Shown: positions 1-7,274, counted from the first letter of the stretch. The stretch is DNA of 21,060 nucleotides from Clostridia bacterium (GCA_029054485.1 JAIDFD010000029.1:1-21060); one strand, 5' to 3'. Notes: generated by a model not told the origin, from the sequence alone. Numbers and translations: made by a program.

Positions 1-1375
1 AGGTCTGCCGCAGGTTCTCGGTTACATCATCGCGGGTATAATAATTGGACCCGCCATATTCGGCGATTTGCTGGGCTATTCGCTCATCGGTTTCGAGGGT
101 ACGGACGTACACGCGCTGTTCGTTCTGCCAAAAAGTTCGAGCGCAGACGGCACGGGACTTACCCAGATTTTGCAAGCGGCGTTCGGAACAGACCACACTT
201 ACAGCAACGGACTGGATATTTTCTCTAAAATCGGCGTTCTTCTTTTAATGTTTTCAACCGGACTCGGCACCAACCTCGGCGAGCTGAAAAAGACCGGTCT
301 TGCCGCCGTTTTGATTGCGGTCGCGGGCGTTGCCGTTCCGCTTATACTCGGTTTCCTTATTTCAATTCCGTTCGGCGGAATAGGTCTGGGCGTTGGTTCT
401 TCGGTGGGAATTTACCGCTCTATTTTCATAGGAACTATTTTGACCGCGACAAGCGTCGCCATTACCATTTCGGTTTTAAAAGAGCTTGGTAAAATCAAAA
501 CCAAACTCGGCACAACGATTATTTCTGCGGCGATTATCGACGACGTTATCGGCATAGTGCTGTTGTCCGTTGTTACGGGTATCGCTAAGGCGGGCAGTAC
601 CGAAAATCTTACGGGCTTTGCCTGGTTCAAGGCGCAGTGGTGGGGTACGATAATTCTGATTATCGCCTTCTTCGCGATCGCGATACTTGCGGGCTGGGGA
701 ATTTCGTATATCTTCAAGTGGCTCGATAAGCGTTGGCCCATCACTCACAGAATACCCGTGTTCTCGCTCGTCGTCTGCTTTGTCTACTCGTGGGTGGCGG
801 AAGAAATTTTCGGCGTTGCGGATATTACGGGCGCTTTCCTTGCGGGAGTAGTGCTTTCAACCGTACACCGTGCAAGCGAATACACCGACAAAAAGGTGGA
901 AGTAAACACCTACACGATTTTTGCGCCCGTGTTCTTTGCGAACATCGGAATAACAAGTATTTCATTCTTGGGACTCAACCCCTCGATACTGCTGTTTGCG
1001 GTGCTTGCCGTGCTTATGGGGCTTATCGGCAAAATCATCGGTTGCGGCGCGGTCACCAAAGCGTTTAAATACAGCTGGCGCGAGAGCGCAATAGGCGGCG
1101 TCGGAATGATGGCGCGCGGCGAAGTTGCGCTGATAGTTACGGCAACGGTCACTAACGAGGCCCTCGGTGAAAACGCGCTGCCCTCGGAATTTATGATAAT
1201 GACGGTGCTTCTGATTTTAATTTCATCGATACTTACCCCCATACTTTTAAAGGTCTTATACGGAAAAGAGAAAAATAATCTGCCCCCTGCGGTCGGCGGC
1301 GGATCTAAAGAAGAAACAGCCGTACAGGAAACTTCGGGAGCTGAGGAAACCCAGCCCGTTCAAACTACTGAATAA
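1..1375 (+). CDS. Cation:proton antiporter, CPA2 (KefB/GerN-like) family, 5'-truncated by window edge
   Basis: Membrane transporter exchanging monovalent cations for protons. The reading frame is open from base 2 (first complete codon GGT), and the true start lies upstream of the window; the first ATG, at 68, is internal because the frame before it reads LPQVLGYIIAGIIIGPA, the usual first-helix motif of the family. About 458 residues are visible, with many hydrophobic helices. The family signature TATSVAI, followed about 25 residues later by AAIIDDV (nucleotides about 521-550), carries the paired aspartates expected in the ion path. A later GMMARGEVALIV segment (about 1105-1140) is also typical. 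The C-terminal tail after the last helix (from about 1260) is hydrophilic, Glu/Thr-rich and has no TrkA-N/RCK nucleotide-binding domain, so regulation by NAD(H) as in KefC is not suggested. The transported ion cannot be read from sequence. The gene ends 7 bases before a strong terminator hairpin. Confidence 0.9.
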   Translation, partial: GLPQVLGYIIAGIIIGPAIFGDLLGYSLIGFEGTDVHALFVLPKSSSADGTGLTQILQAAFGTDHTYSNGLDIFSKIGVLLLMFSTGLGTNLGELKKTGLAAVLIAVAGVAVPLILGFLISIPFGGIGLGVGSSVGIYRSIFIGTILTATSVAITISVLKELGKIKTKLGTTIISAAIIDDVIGIVLLSVVTGIAKAGSTENLTGFAWFKAQWWGTIILIIAFFAIAILAGWGISYIFKWLDKRWPITHRIPVFSLVVCFVYSWVAEEIFGVADITGAFLAGVVLSTVHRASEYTDKKVEVNTYTIFAPVFFANIGITSISFLGLNPSILLFAVLAVLMGLIGKIIGCGAVTKAFKYSWRESAIGGVGMMARGEVALIVTATVTNEALGENALPSEFMIMTVLLILISSILTPILLKVLYGKEKNNLPPAVGGGSKEETAVQETSGAEETQPVQTTE

Positions 1376-1381
1376 TAAAAT

Positions 1382-1410
1382 AAGCCGACCGCGCTTTGCG
1401 CGGTCGGCTT
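1382..1410. terminator. Bidirectional intrinsic terminator between antiporter and small minus-strand gene
   Basis: A perfect 13-bp stem: AAGCCGACCGCGC (1382-1394), loop TTT, and GCGCGGTCGGCTT (1398-1410). It is followed by a T-rich stretch on the plus strand (TTTAAATTTG), and its complement is followed by TTATTTTATTATTC on the minus strand. It lies 7 bases after the antiporter stop and 16 bases after the stop of the convergent gene 1426-1656, so it probably ends both transcripts. Confidence 0.9.
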
Positions 1411-1425
1411 TAAATTTGTTGTTTT

Positions 1426-1656
1426 TCAGTGAGAGAGTATCCAGCCCTTTACGTCCTCGCGGGCAATAGGCGTTATATTTTCCACGGGGTACTTTGACTG
1501 CGCGCCGCCGTAGGTGTAAATAAAATATCTGCCGTCTAAGGTTATGTATAAAGTTTCTTCGTATCCGTCCGGATCTCCGGGTACTCCGTAAGTGAATTTT
1601 TTGTCTGCCGTGGAATTAGCGGTATCGTATTTAATTCCGTTAATTTCTTTGCTCAT
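1426..1656 (-). CDS. Small protein of a mobile-element-type hypothetical family (76 aa)
   Basis: The start ATG at 1656 is preceded by AGGGGGC at a 4-5 base spacing, and a near-consensus sigma-A promoter lies upstream (1698-1726), so this is very probably a real, independently transcribed gene. The protein reads YDT near residue 10, then EETLYITLDGRYFIYTYGG (about 33-51), SKY, ITPI and ends GWILSH. This pattern (EETLY, a Gly-Tyr-Phe turn, GG, S-x-Y, I-x-P, then a Trp-containing helix) matches, from memory, a short uncharacterised family common in Firmicute plasmids, phages and conjugative elements; I cannot confirm membership without a profile search. It has no signal peptide, membrane helix or catalytic motif. 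It is convergent with the antiporter and divergent from ylxM. Function unknown. Confidence 0.8.
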   Translation of the reverse strand: MSKEINGIKYDTANSTADKKFTYGVPGDPDGYEETLYITLDGRYFIYTYGGAQSKYPVENITPIAREDVKGWILSH

Positions 1657-1697
1657 GTTTGCCCCCTAACGGCATAAAAATCACCGTCTATATGTGC

Positions 1698-1726
1698 ATT
1701 TTATCATTTGGATATTTTTATGTCAA
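1698..1726 (-). promoter_or_regulatory. Sigma-A-type promoter for the small gene 1426-1656
   Basis: On the minus strand: -35 TTGACA (complement of 1721-1726, a perfect match), 17-bp spacer, -10 TAAAAT (complement of 1698-1703, one mismatch to TATAAT) preceded by TG one base upstream (extended -10). This predicts a leader of roughly 35 bases before the ATG at 1656. Confidence 0.85.
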
Positions 1727-1818
1727 TTTATTGAGCCCTTGGCGAAAATAGGCGCGTTAGTTAATAAAAAATAAATTTTTATGTTAAAATTTAACACTAA
1801 TCCGACAAGTAAAATTAC

Positions 1819-1847
1819 TTGACAAGCTCTCTTTACGGTGTTATTAT
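1819..1847 (+). promoter_or_regulatory. Sigma-A-type promoter of the ylxM-ffh-rpsP operon
   Basis: -35 TTGACA (1819-1824), 17-bp spacer, -10 TATTAT (1842-1847). The expected start site is near 1854, leaving a leader of about 22 bases before the ylxM ATG. The region before it (1727-1818) is AT-rich, as an UP element would be. A second TTGACA at 1865-1870 has no -10 partner and falls in the ylxM leader. Confidence 0.85.
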
Positions 1848-1875
1848 GTTGTAAAGTAAAAGGGCTTGACAGGAA

Positions 1876-2220
1876 ATGGACAAACTTTCTTTTATATCCC
1901 TTTGGGACGTATACGGCGGACTTCTGACCGCGGTTCAGCGGGATATTACCGATTTATATTTCAATAAGGACCTGACCGTTTCCGAGATTGCGGAACAAAA
2001 GAGGATTTCGCGACAAGCCGTGTCCGACTGTCTGAAAAGCTGTAAAACTCAGCTTGAAGAGTACGAACAAAAGCTTCACGTTGTGAAAAGGCTTGAAGAA
2101 ATTTCTTTGGACGTTTCTTTGAAAATTACAGAAGCGGGGATATGGGCGGAAGAGTTTAAAGCCGCGCACCCCGAATTTACCGAAGATATTTCAAAACTTC
2201 AAAATATTTTAGCTAAATAA
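1876..2220 (+). CDS. ylxM: YlxM family helix-turn-helix protein (UPF0122), SRP-operon partner
   Basis: A 114-residue cytosolic protein encoded directly upstream of ffh, the standard place for this family, whose usual length is about 110 residues. Residues 33-56 (LTVSEIAEQKRISRQAVSDC) form a sigma-70 region-4-like helix-turn-helix, followed by an amphipathic helical tail rich in Glu/Lys. In streptococci YlxM has been reported to associate with the signal recognition particle and modulate its GTPase activity; whether it also binds DNA is not settled. The start ATG at 1876 is first after the promoter; AAAAGGG at 1858-1864 is the best ribosome binding site, 11 bases away, with AGGAA almost touching the ATG. 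The stop lies 12 bases before the ffh start, so the two genes are co-transcribed. Confidence 0.92.
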   Translation: MDKLSFISLWDVYGGLLTAVQRDITDLYFNKDLTVSEIAEQKRISRQAVSDCLKSCKTQLEEYEQKLHVVKRLEEISLDVSLKITEAGIWAEEFKAAHPEFTEDISKLQNILAK

Positions 2221-2232
2221 TAAGGTGGAATT

Positions 2233-3543
2233 ATGGGAGCTTTCGCTTCACTTTCGGAAAGATTAAACCATATATTTTCAAAACTTACAAAGCGCGGCAG
2301 ACTTACCGAGCTTGAGATAAAAACCGCCATGCGCGAGGTGCGCGTAGCACTCTTAGAGGCGGACGTAAACATTCAGGTCGCAAAAAAATTCTGTGCCGAC
2401 GTTTCCGAAAAGGCGGTCGGACAGGAAATTTTGAAGAGCTTAAACCCCGCCCAGCAGGTTATAAAAATCGTCAACGAAGAGTTGATCGCGCTGATGGGTT
2501 CGGCAAACCAAAAACTGAACGTTTCCCCCAAGCCCCCCACAATCATTATGATGTGCGGACTTCAGGGCGCGGGCAAAACCACTATGTGCGGAAAACTTGC
2601 CGTGAACTTGAAAAAGAACGGCAAAAAACCCCTTTTGGTGGCGGGCGATATTTACCGCCCCGCGGCGATAAACCAGCTTAAAGTAGTTGGAAAAAATGCG
2701 GGCGCCGAAGTGTTTGAAAAGGGCACGCAGGACCCCGTAAAGACCGCGAAGCAGGCGGTGGACTACGCCAAATCTATGGGCTTCGATACCGTGGTTATAG
2801 ACACTGCGGGCAGACTTGAAATAGACGAAGCGCTTATGCAGGAGCTTGAAAATATCGTCAAAGCCGTAGACGTGAGCGAAATTCTTCTGACGGTTGACAG
2901 TATGATGGGTCAGGTCGCGGTGAACGTGGCAAAGACATTCAACGAGCGTCTTGAAATCACGGGCATAATTTTGACCAAGCTCGACGGCGACACCCGCGGC
3001 GGCGCGTGCCTTTCAATAAAGGCGGTCACGGGCAAGCCCGTCAAGTTTATCGGCGTGGGCGAAAAGCTGACCGATTTAGAGCCGTTTTATCCCGACAGAA
3101 TGGCGTCGAGAATACTGGGCATGGGCGACGTTTTGACTCTTATCGAAAAGGCGCAGGAAGCCGTAACCGAAGAGCAAGCCAAAGTAATGCAGAAGAAGAT
3201 GCTTGAAAACACCTTCACTTTGGAGGACTACCTCACCCAGTTTGAAAGTATGAAAAAGATGGGCGGCGCGCAGGCGTTGCTTGCAATGATGCCCGGCATG
3301 GGCGGCAAGGTCAAAGCCGAGGACATCGATGAGAGCCGTATCGAGCGCACAAAGGCGATAATTCTTTCGATGACCAAGCGCGAGAGGTGCGAGCCCGCTA
3401 TCATAAACAGTTCGAGAAAGAAGAGAATAGCCGCGGGCAGCGGCACTTCCGTCCAGGAAGTGAACCAGCTTTTAAAGCAGTTTGAGCAGACTAAACAGCT
3501 TATGAAACAGTTTAAGAGCGGAAAACGCAGACTTCCTTTCTAA
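2233..3543 (+). CDS. ffh: Signal recognition particle GTPase Ffh (SRP54)
   Basis: Cytosolic GTPase that binds signal sequences of nascent membrane and secreted proteins and, with 4.5S/6S SRP RNA and FtsY, delivers ribosomes to the membrane. It is full length at 436 residues. The N-domain four-helix bundle covers about 1-85 with ALLEADVN (40-46). In the G domain, the P-loop is GLQGAGKTT (109-117), DTAGR (190-194) is G3 and TKLDG (248-252) is G4, with GDTRGGA following. The M domain begins about 300; SSRKKRIAAGSG (393-404) is the conserved helix-turn-helix that grips SRP RNA. The tail ends KRRLPF, without the long Met/Gly-rich extension seen in some species. The start is well supported by AAGGTGG at 2222-2228. 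No SRP RNA gene is visible in the window. Confidence 0.98.
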   Translation: MGAFASLSERLNHIFSKLTKRGRLTELEIKTAMREVRVALLEADVNIQVAKKFCADVSEKAVGQEILKSLNPAQQVIKIVNEELIALMGSANQKLNVSPKPPTIIMMCGLQGAGKTTMCGKLAVNLKKNGKKPLLVAGDIYRPAAINQLKVVGKNAGAEVFEKGTQDPVKTAKQAVDYAKSMGFDTVVIDTAGRLEIDEALMQELENIVKAVDVSEILLTVDSMMGQVAVNVAKTFNERLEITGIILTKLDGDTRGGACLSIKAVTGKPVKFIGVGEKLTDLEPFYPDRMASRILGMGDVLTLIEKAQEAVTEEQAKVMQKKMLENTFTLEDYLTQFESMKKMGGAQALLAMMPGMGGKVKAEDIDESRIERTKAIILSMTKRERCEPAIINSSRKKRIAAGSGTSVQEVNQLLKQFEQTKQLMKQFKSGKRRLPF

Positions 3544-3562
3544 AACCGCATATATGCGGTTT
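3543..3562. other. Perfect 20-base palindrome after ffh
   Basis: AAACCGCATA followed directly by its exact reverse complement, starting on the last base of the ffh stop codon. There is no T-run after it, so it is a poor intrinsic terminator. As RNA it could form a short-looped hairpin that stabilises the ffh 3' end or separates ffh from rpsP levels. The rest of the gap to rpsP is AT-rich with no promoter I would call. Confidence 0.6.
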
Positions 3563-3614
3563 GGCTAAATCAAACAGATAAATAAAAAAATTTTTATATA
3601 TAGGAGTTACAAAA

Positions 3615-3911
3615 ATGGCAGTAAAAATGAGACTTACGAGAATGGGCGACAAGAAGAGCCCTTTCTACCGCGTAGTGGTTATCGATTCGCGCAAGGCGCA
3701 GTCGGGCGAGTACATCGACAAAATCGGTTACGTTGACCCCCTCAAAAACCCCGCTGAAATCAACATCGACGTTGAAAAGGCTAAGGCTTGGCTTGCAAAG
3801 GGCGTTCAGCCTACCGAAACGGTAAAGAGCTATCTCGTGAAAGTCGGCGCGATGGAAAAGAGCAAAAAACTTTCCGCTCCCAAGACCAACGACAAGAAAA
3901 AGAAGGACTAA
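3615..3911 (+). CDS. rpsP: 30S ribosomal protein bS16
   Basis: Primary/secondary binder of 16S rRNA needed for 30S assembly. The 98-residue product opens [19 protein letters not shown], the diagnostic bS16 N-terminus, followed by [20 protein letters not shown]. The core ends near residue 80; the remainder is a Lys-rich tail (KKKKD), giving a protein slightly longer than the common 80-90 residues. TAGGAGT at about 3600-3606 is an excellent ribosome binding site. It sits between ffh and khpA, as in Bacillus and Clostridia, and its last codons contain the khpA ribosome binding site. Confidence 0.98.
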   Translation: MAVKMRLTRMGDKKSPFYRVVVIDSRKAQSGEYIDKIGYVDPLKNPAEINIDVEKAKAWLAKGVQPTETVKSYLVKVGAMEKSKKLSAPKTNDKKKKD

Positions 3912-3917
3912 TCAGTA

Positions 3918-4163
3918 ATGGATAAAATAGAAAAACTGGTTAAATTCGTGGTCGAACAGTTCGCCGAGTACAAGGACAAAATCGAGTACAAGACCGAAGA
4001 GAAAGAAACCGCGATAGAAATTACCGTTCTTTTGGAAGAGGCGGATATGGGCAAGGTCATCGGCAAGCAGGGCAAAATTGCCAAGGCTTTGAGAACGCTT
4101 GTCAAGGCTTCGACCCCCCGCGACAGTAAGAAGTATATAGTCGAAATCAAAGAAAAAGCGTAA
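3918..4163 (+). CDS. khpA: KH-domain RNA-binding protein KhpA (YlqC family)
   Basis: An 81-residue single KH domain. The GXXG RNA-gripping loop is GKQG at 49-52 inside KVIGKQGKIAKALRTLV, flanked by the beta strands of a type II KH fold. In streptococci and other Firmicutes KhpA pairs with KhpB (Jag/EloR) and binds many RNAs, affecting cell elongation and division; the partner gene is not in this window. The start ATG at 3918 lies 6 bases after the rpsP stop, with AAGGA at 3903-3907 inside the end of rpsP. The rpsP-khpA pairing is the standard one. A terminator-like hairpin follows 8 bases after the stop. Confidence 0.95.
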   Translation: MDKIEKLVKFVVEQFAEYKDKIEYKTEEKETAIEITVLLEEADMGKVIGKQGKIAKALRTLVKASTPRDSKKYIVEIKEKA

Positions 4164-4171
4164 AACCGCGT

Positions 4172-4210
4172 AAAAGCTGCGCAATACTAAGTCGGCATTG
4201 CGCGCTTTTT
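4172..4210 (+). terminator. Intrinsic terminator or attenuator between khpA and rimM
   Basis: GCGCAAT (4179-4185) pairs with ATTGCGC (4197-4203), and AAAAGC (4172-4177) pairs with GCTTTT (4204-4209), with T4178 bulged and an 11-base loop, closing on CTTTTT. No clear promoter fits between it and rimM, so it probably attenuates rather than ends the operon, lowering rimM-trmD relative to the ribosomal protein genes. Confidence 0.75.
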
Positions 4211-4238
4211 CACTGTTTTGGATTATCGGAATAATAGA

Positions 4239-4736
4239 ATGAAAGAACCTCTAATCGTAGCCGTTGTTTTAAAACCGCAGGGAATTCGCGGCGAGGTCAA
4301 AGTCAAGGCTTTGACCGATTCCGCCGAGGACTTAAAAGCGTTTAAAACCCTTTTTATAGACGGGGTTGAGTATCCCGTCTTGTCCGCGCGCGCGCATGGC
4401 GATATTGCTTACCTCACTTTAAAGGGCATAGCCGACAGAAACTCTGCCGAGCTTTTGCGCGGCAAGGACGTGGTAATAAACCGCGAGGACGCGCCCGCTC
4501 TTCCCGAAGGCAGGTATTATATAGTCGACCTTTTAGGTTGCCGTGTGGAAAACGAGCGCGGCGACTTTTTGGGCGAGGTTACAAGCGTAACGCCTGCAAG
4601 AACGGATATTTACACCCTTTTAAAGGACGGCAAAGAAATTACTTTCGCCGCCGCAGACGGTGTGATAACCGAAATCGACGTGGACGGCGCGAAAATCACC
4701 GTAAACGGCAAGAGGTTCAAGGAAGTATCCCTTTGA
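4239..4736 (+). CDS. rimM: Ribosome maturation factor RimM
   Basis: Assists late assembly of the 30S head, contacting uS19. 165 residues from the chosen ATG at 4239, which gives MKEPLIVAVVLKPQGIRGEVKV, the expected family N-terminus, with GGA at 4228-4230 as a modest ribosome binding site. An in-frame TTG at 4218 would add seven residues but has no ribosome binding site and sits right after the hairpin T-run, so it is rejected. The RimM barrel covers about 1-85 and the PRC barrel about 90-165 (GRYYIVDLLGCRV, then the LLKDGKEITFAA region). The stop codon overlaps the trmD TTG start, implying translational coupling. Confidence 0.95.
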   Translation: MKEPLIVAVVLKPQGIRGEVKVKALTDSAEDLKAFKTLFIDGVEYPVLSARAHGDIAYLTLKGIADRNSAELLRGKDVVINREDAPALPEGRYYIVDLLGCRVENERGDFLGEVTSVTPARTDIYTLLKDGKEITFAAADGVITEIDVDGAKITVNGKRFKEVSL

Positions 4737-5407
4737 AAATAACCGTTTTGACCCTGTTCCCCGAAATGTTCGCGCCCCTTTACGAGAGTATAATCGGACG
4801 CGCGGTGGACGCGGGAAAACTCAATATCGAGGTTGTGAACATACGCGACTTCGCCGAAAACAAGCACAAAAAATGCGATGACTACCCTTTCGGCGGCGGC
4901 GCGGGAATGGTTATGATGCCCCAGCCGATAGGCTCGGCAATAAACGCGGTGGACCCCGAAAGAAAGGCGCACCGCATTTATATGTCGCCCAAAGGCGCAA
5001 CCTTTACTCAGGACAAGGCGTTCGGACTGTTAAAGCACGAACACCTTATTTTGCTTTGCGGCCATTACGAGGGTGTTGACCAGCGCGCAATCGACTTGTA
5101 TATGGACGAAGAAATTTCAATAGGCGACTATGTTTTAACCGGCGGCGAACTTCCCGCCATGGTGGTCTGCGACTGCATAGCTCGGTATGTGGACGGCGTG
5201 ATTTCGGACGGCTCGCTTGCGGACGAAACGTTCGGCGAAAACGGTTTGGAATATCCCCAGTACACCCGCCCCGCGGTATACGAGGGAGTCGCCGTGCCCG
5301 AGGTGTTGCTTTCAGGCAATCACGCGAACATAGACAAGTGGCGCAAAGAACAGAGCGAAAAACTCACGCTCGAACGCCGCCCCGATTTAAAGGGAGGGAA
5401 GAGATGA
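4733..5407 (+). CDS. trmD: tRNA (guanine37-N1)-methyltransferase TrmD
   Basis: SPOUT-class enzyme that transfers a methyl group from S-adenosylmethionine to N1 of G37 next to the anticodon, preventing +1 frameshifts. The start is TTG at 4733 (TTGA overlap with the rimM stop), supported by AAGGAAG at 4719-4725 and by the protein beginning MKITVLTLFPEMF, the normal N-terminus. The open frame continues far upstream but that part is rimM in another frame. Visible motifs: YPFGGGAGMVMMPQP (51-65), LLCGHYEGVDQR (107-118) and SIGDYVLTGGELPAM (129-143) of the trefoil knot, and D164 in ADETF followed by YTRP as the likely catalytic region. 224 residues is slightly short of the usual 230-250, lost mainly at the C-terminus. 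It overlaps rbgA by ATGA. Confidence 0.97.
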   Translation: MKITVLTLFPEMFAPLYESIIGRAVDAGKLNIEVVNIRDFAENKHKKCDDYPFGGGAGMVMMPQPIGSAINAVDPERKAHRIYMSPKGATFTQDKAFGLLKHEHLILLCGHYEGVDQRAIDLYMDEEISIGDYVLTGGELPAMVVCDCIARYVDGVISDGSLADETFGENGLEYPQYTRPAVYEGVAVPEVLLSGNHANIDKWRKEQSEKLTLERRPDLKGGKR

Positions 5408-6261
5408 AAACAATTCAGTGGTTCCCCGGTCATATGACCAAGGCGATGAGAATGATGGAGGAGGCGCTGCCCGCCGCGGACGGAATAATTTACGTTTTAG
5501 ACGCGCGTTGCCCCGCGGCGTCGTTCAATCCCAAACTCTTGAAAATGTCAAAGTCCAAGCCGGTTTTGTATGTTTTAAACAAGAGCGACCTCGCAGACGG
5601 CAGGGCGGACGGACTTGCAAAAATCATGGCGGGCGAGAATGGTGCGGCGGTAAAAATCAACGCGGCAAACGCCTCGTCTAAAAAGACGATACTTTCCGCA
5701 CTGGATAAACTGGTCGCGGAAAAGCGCGAAAGAAATTTGCAAAAGGGCTATAACAAGACTTTCCGCTTTATGGTGGTCGGCGTGCCCAACACGGGAAAAT
5801 CAACCGTCATAAATCTGCTCGCGGGCGCAAAGCGCGCCGTCACGGGCGACAAGGCGGGAGTAACCCGCGGCAAGCAGTGGATACGGCTGGACGGCTTCGA
5901 ACTTCTGGACACCCCCGGCACAATGCCGCCCGCGTTTGAAAACCAGCGACTTGCACTGCACCTCGCCTACGTTGGCAGTATCAACGATGATATTTTGGAT
6001 TTGGACGATATATCCCTCGCTCTGCTTGAAGAGCTGTATGAAAAATATCCCGCAAGACTTGAAGAGCGTTACGGGATTTCGGGCGGAACGCCGCTTGAAA
6101 TGCTTGAATGCGTCGCCAAAAAGCGCGGCTTTATACTGCGCGGCGGCGAATACGATTACGAGCGCGCCGAGCGCGCGGTTATAGACGATTTCAGAAAGGG
6201 TCGTCTCGGCGCGATAACTTTGGACACGGTTGAAGATTTACGCGGGTGCTTCAATGGATAA
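5404..6261 (+). CDS. rbgA: Ribosome biogenesis GTPase RbgA (YlqF)
   Basis: Circularly permuted GTPase required for a late step of 50S assembly in Firmicutes. The order of motifs shows the permutation: G4 NKSD at 59-62, then G1 GVPNTGKST at 126-134, Thr of G2 near 155, and G3 DTPGT at 169-173. It opens MKTIQWFPGHMTKAMR, the family hallmark. The C-terminal part (about 180-285) matches the ANTAR-like RNA-binding domain of the family. 285 residues is the normal length. The start ATG at 5404 overlaps the trmD TGA and has a very strong AGGGAGGG at 5391-5398; an upstream extension of the frame lies within trmD. In Bacillus rplS sits between trmD and this gene; here it does not. Confidence 0.97.
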   Translation: MKTIQWFPGHMTKAMRMMEEALPAADGIIYVLDARCPAASFNPKLLKMSKSKPVLYVLNKSDLADGRADGLAKIMAGENGAAVKINAANASSKKTILSALDKLVAEKRERNLQKGYNKTFRFMVVGVPNTGKSTVINLLAGAKRAVTGDKAGVTRGKQWIRLDGFELLDTPGTMPPAFENQRLALHLAYVGSINDDILDLDDISLALLEELYEKYPARLEERYGISGGTPLEMLECVAKKRGFILRGGEYDYERAERAVIDDFRKGRLGAITLDTVEDLRGCFNG

Positions 6262-6850
6262 ACTAAAATACGAAAAAGAGCTTTCGGCAAAAGGCTATAA
6301 ATATATCTGCGGAGTAGACGAGGTGGGCAGAGGTCCGCTTGCGGGCCCCGTGGTGTGCGCCGCCGTTGTTATGCCGCTCGATGATGTGATAGAGGGCGTT
6401 GACGACAGCAAAAAAGTTTCCCCGAAAAAGCGCGAAGTCCTTTCAAAAGAAATTTTAAAGCGGGCAATCTCTTATAATATCTGCCGCATAGAGGCGGACG
6501 AGATTGACCGAATGAATATTCTGGAAGCCACAAAGCTTTGTATGAAAAGGGCGGTTGAAGAGCTTGAAATCAAACCCGACTTCGTTTTAACGGACGGCAA
6601 TATGACGCTGGATATAGAGATACCGCAAAAGAGTATCGTTAAGGGCGACTCTTTAAGCTACTCGATAGGCGCGGCGTCTATTGCGGCAAAGGTTTTCAGG
6701 GATAACCTTATGGACGAATACGATGCCGTCTATCCCGAATACGGCTTTAAAAAGCACAAGGGCTACGGCACGGCTTTACATATTCAGGCGATAAAGGACA
6801 ACGGCTTAACGCCCATTCACCGTAGGAGCTTTACCAAAAAATGGCAGTAA
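6254..6850 (+). CDS. rnhB: Ribonuclease HII
   Basis: Cleaves RNA in RNA/DNA hybrids and single ribonucleotides misincorporated in DNA. 198 residues. The metal-binding carboxylates are visible as D22-E23 in GVDEVGRGPLAGPVV, D114 in LTDGNMTL, and D132 in VKGDSLSYSIGAASIAAKV. The C-terminal GYGTALHIQAI and PIHRRSF segments are standard. The ATG at 6254 overlaps the 3' end of rbgA by 8 bases and has GGGTG six bases upstream; an in-frame TTG at 6230 would add eight residues and is less likely. It overlaps yraN by 10 bases. The rbgA-rnhB-yraN order is common in Firmicutes. Confidence 0.97.
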   Translation: MDKLKYEKELSAKGYKYICGVDEVGRGPLAGPVVCAAVVMPLDDVIEGVDDSKKVSPKKREVLSKEILKRAISYNICRIEADEIDRMNILEATKLCMKRAVEELEIKPDFVLTDGNMTLDIEIPQKSIVKGDSLSYSIGAASIAAKVFRDNLMDEYDAVYPEYGFKKHKGYGTALHIQAIKDNGLTPIHRRSFTKKWQ

Positions 6851-7221
6851 AAAAGAACAACTCCGAGAGGGACGCGGAAAACAAAAAACTCGGAAAACTG
6901 GGCGAGAAAAAGGCTTGCGGGTTTTTAAGAAAAAACGGCTATAAGATAGTCAAAAAAAATTACGTCAATCCTTTCGGCGAGGTGGACATAATCGCGCAAA
7001 AGAAAGACGTGACCGCGTTTGTGGAAGTCAAGACAAGACTTTCGGACATCTTCGGAACGCCCGCGGAGGCGGTCAACCGCGCGAGGCGGAAAAAGTACGT
7101 TCAGGCGGCAAAATATTATTTTGCGGGCAAGGAGATTGACTGCACCGTTCGCTTCGATATTATCGAAATTTTCCGCGGACAGATTAACCACATAGAAAAC
7201 GCTTTTTATCCCGAAAATTAG
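6841..7221 (+). CDS. yraN: YraN family (UPF0102) predicted PD-(D/E)XK endonuclease-like protein
   Basis: 126 residues, cytosolic. The restriction-endonuclease-like core is visible: E22 in LGKLGEKKA, D49 in NPFGEVDIIAQ, and E62-x-K64 in FVEVKTR, matching the E, D, ExK arrangement of the YraN/RecB-like nuclease fold. Biochemical function is not established for most members, though the intact motif predicts metal-dependent nuclease activity, and the neighbour rnhB suggests nucleic acid processing. TAGGAG at 6823-6828, 12 bases from the ATG, lies inside rnhB, so translation is coupled. This is the last gene of the long overlapping run; a new promoter begins 5 bases after the stop. Confidence 0.93.
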   Translation: MAVKKNNSERDAENKKLGKLGEKKACGFLRKNGYKIVKKNYVNPFGEVDIIAQKKDVTAFVEVKTRLSDIFGTPAEAVNRARRKKYVQAAKYYFAGKEIDCTVRFDIIEIFRGQINHIENAFYPEN

Positions 7222-7226
7222 CGGTA

Positions 7227-7255
7227 TTGACAATATTTACCTTTTATTATACAAT
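7227..7255 (+). promoter_or_regulatory. Sigma-A-type promoter for the PRTase-like gene
   Basis: -35 TTGACA (7227-7232, perfect), 17-bp spacer, -10 TACAAT (7250-7255, one mismatch). The predicted start site near 7262 falls just ahead of or within AAAGGGG, giving a very short leader to the ATG at 7275. This promoter also shows that an upstream TTG at 7227 is not a start codon but the -35 box. Confidence 0.85.
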
Positions 7256-7274
7256 AAAAGAAAGGGGATTTTTT

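Noticed and set aside
68..1375. ATG at 68 as the start of the antiporter gene
   Set aside because: The same frame is open back to base 2 and encodes the first-helix motif LPQVLGYIIAGIIIGPA, so the gene enters from outside the window.
4218..4238. TTG at 4218 as the rimM start
   Set aside because: No ribosome binding site, directly after the hairpin T-run, and adds residues not seen at the RimM N-terminus; ATG 4239 fits better.
4538..4732. Upstream extension of the trmD frame to 4538
   Set aside because: It lies inside rimM, is Arg-rich and of non-TrmD character; the family N-terminus begins at TTG 4733 with a good ribosome binding site.
5338..5403. Upstream extension of the rbgA frame to 5338
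   Set aside because: It lies within trmD; the RbgA N-terminus and a very strong ribosome binding site fix the start at 5404.
7227..7274. TTG at 7227 as the start of the PRTase-like gene
   Set aside because: This codon is part of a perfect -35 box, with a -10 17 bases downstream; ATG 7275 has the ribosome binding site.
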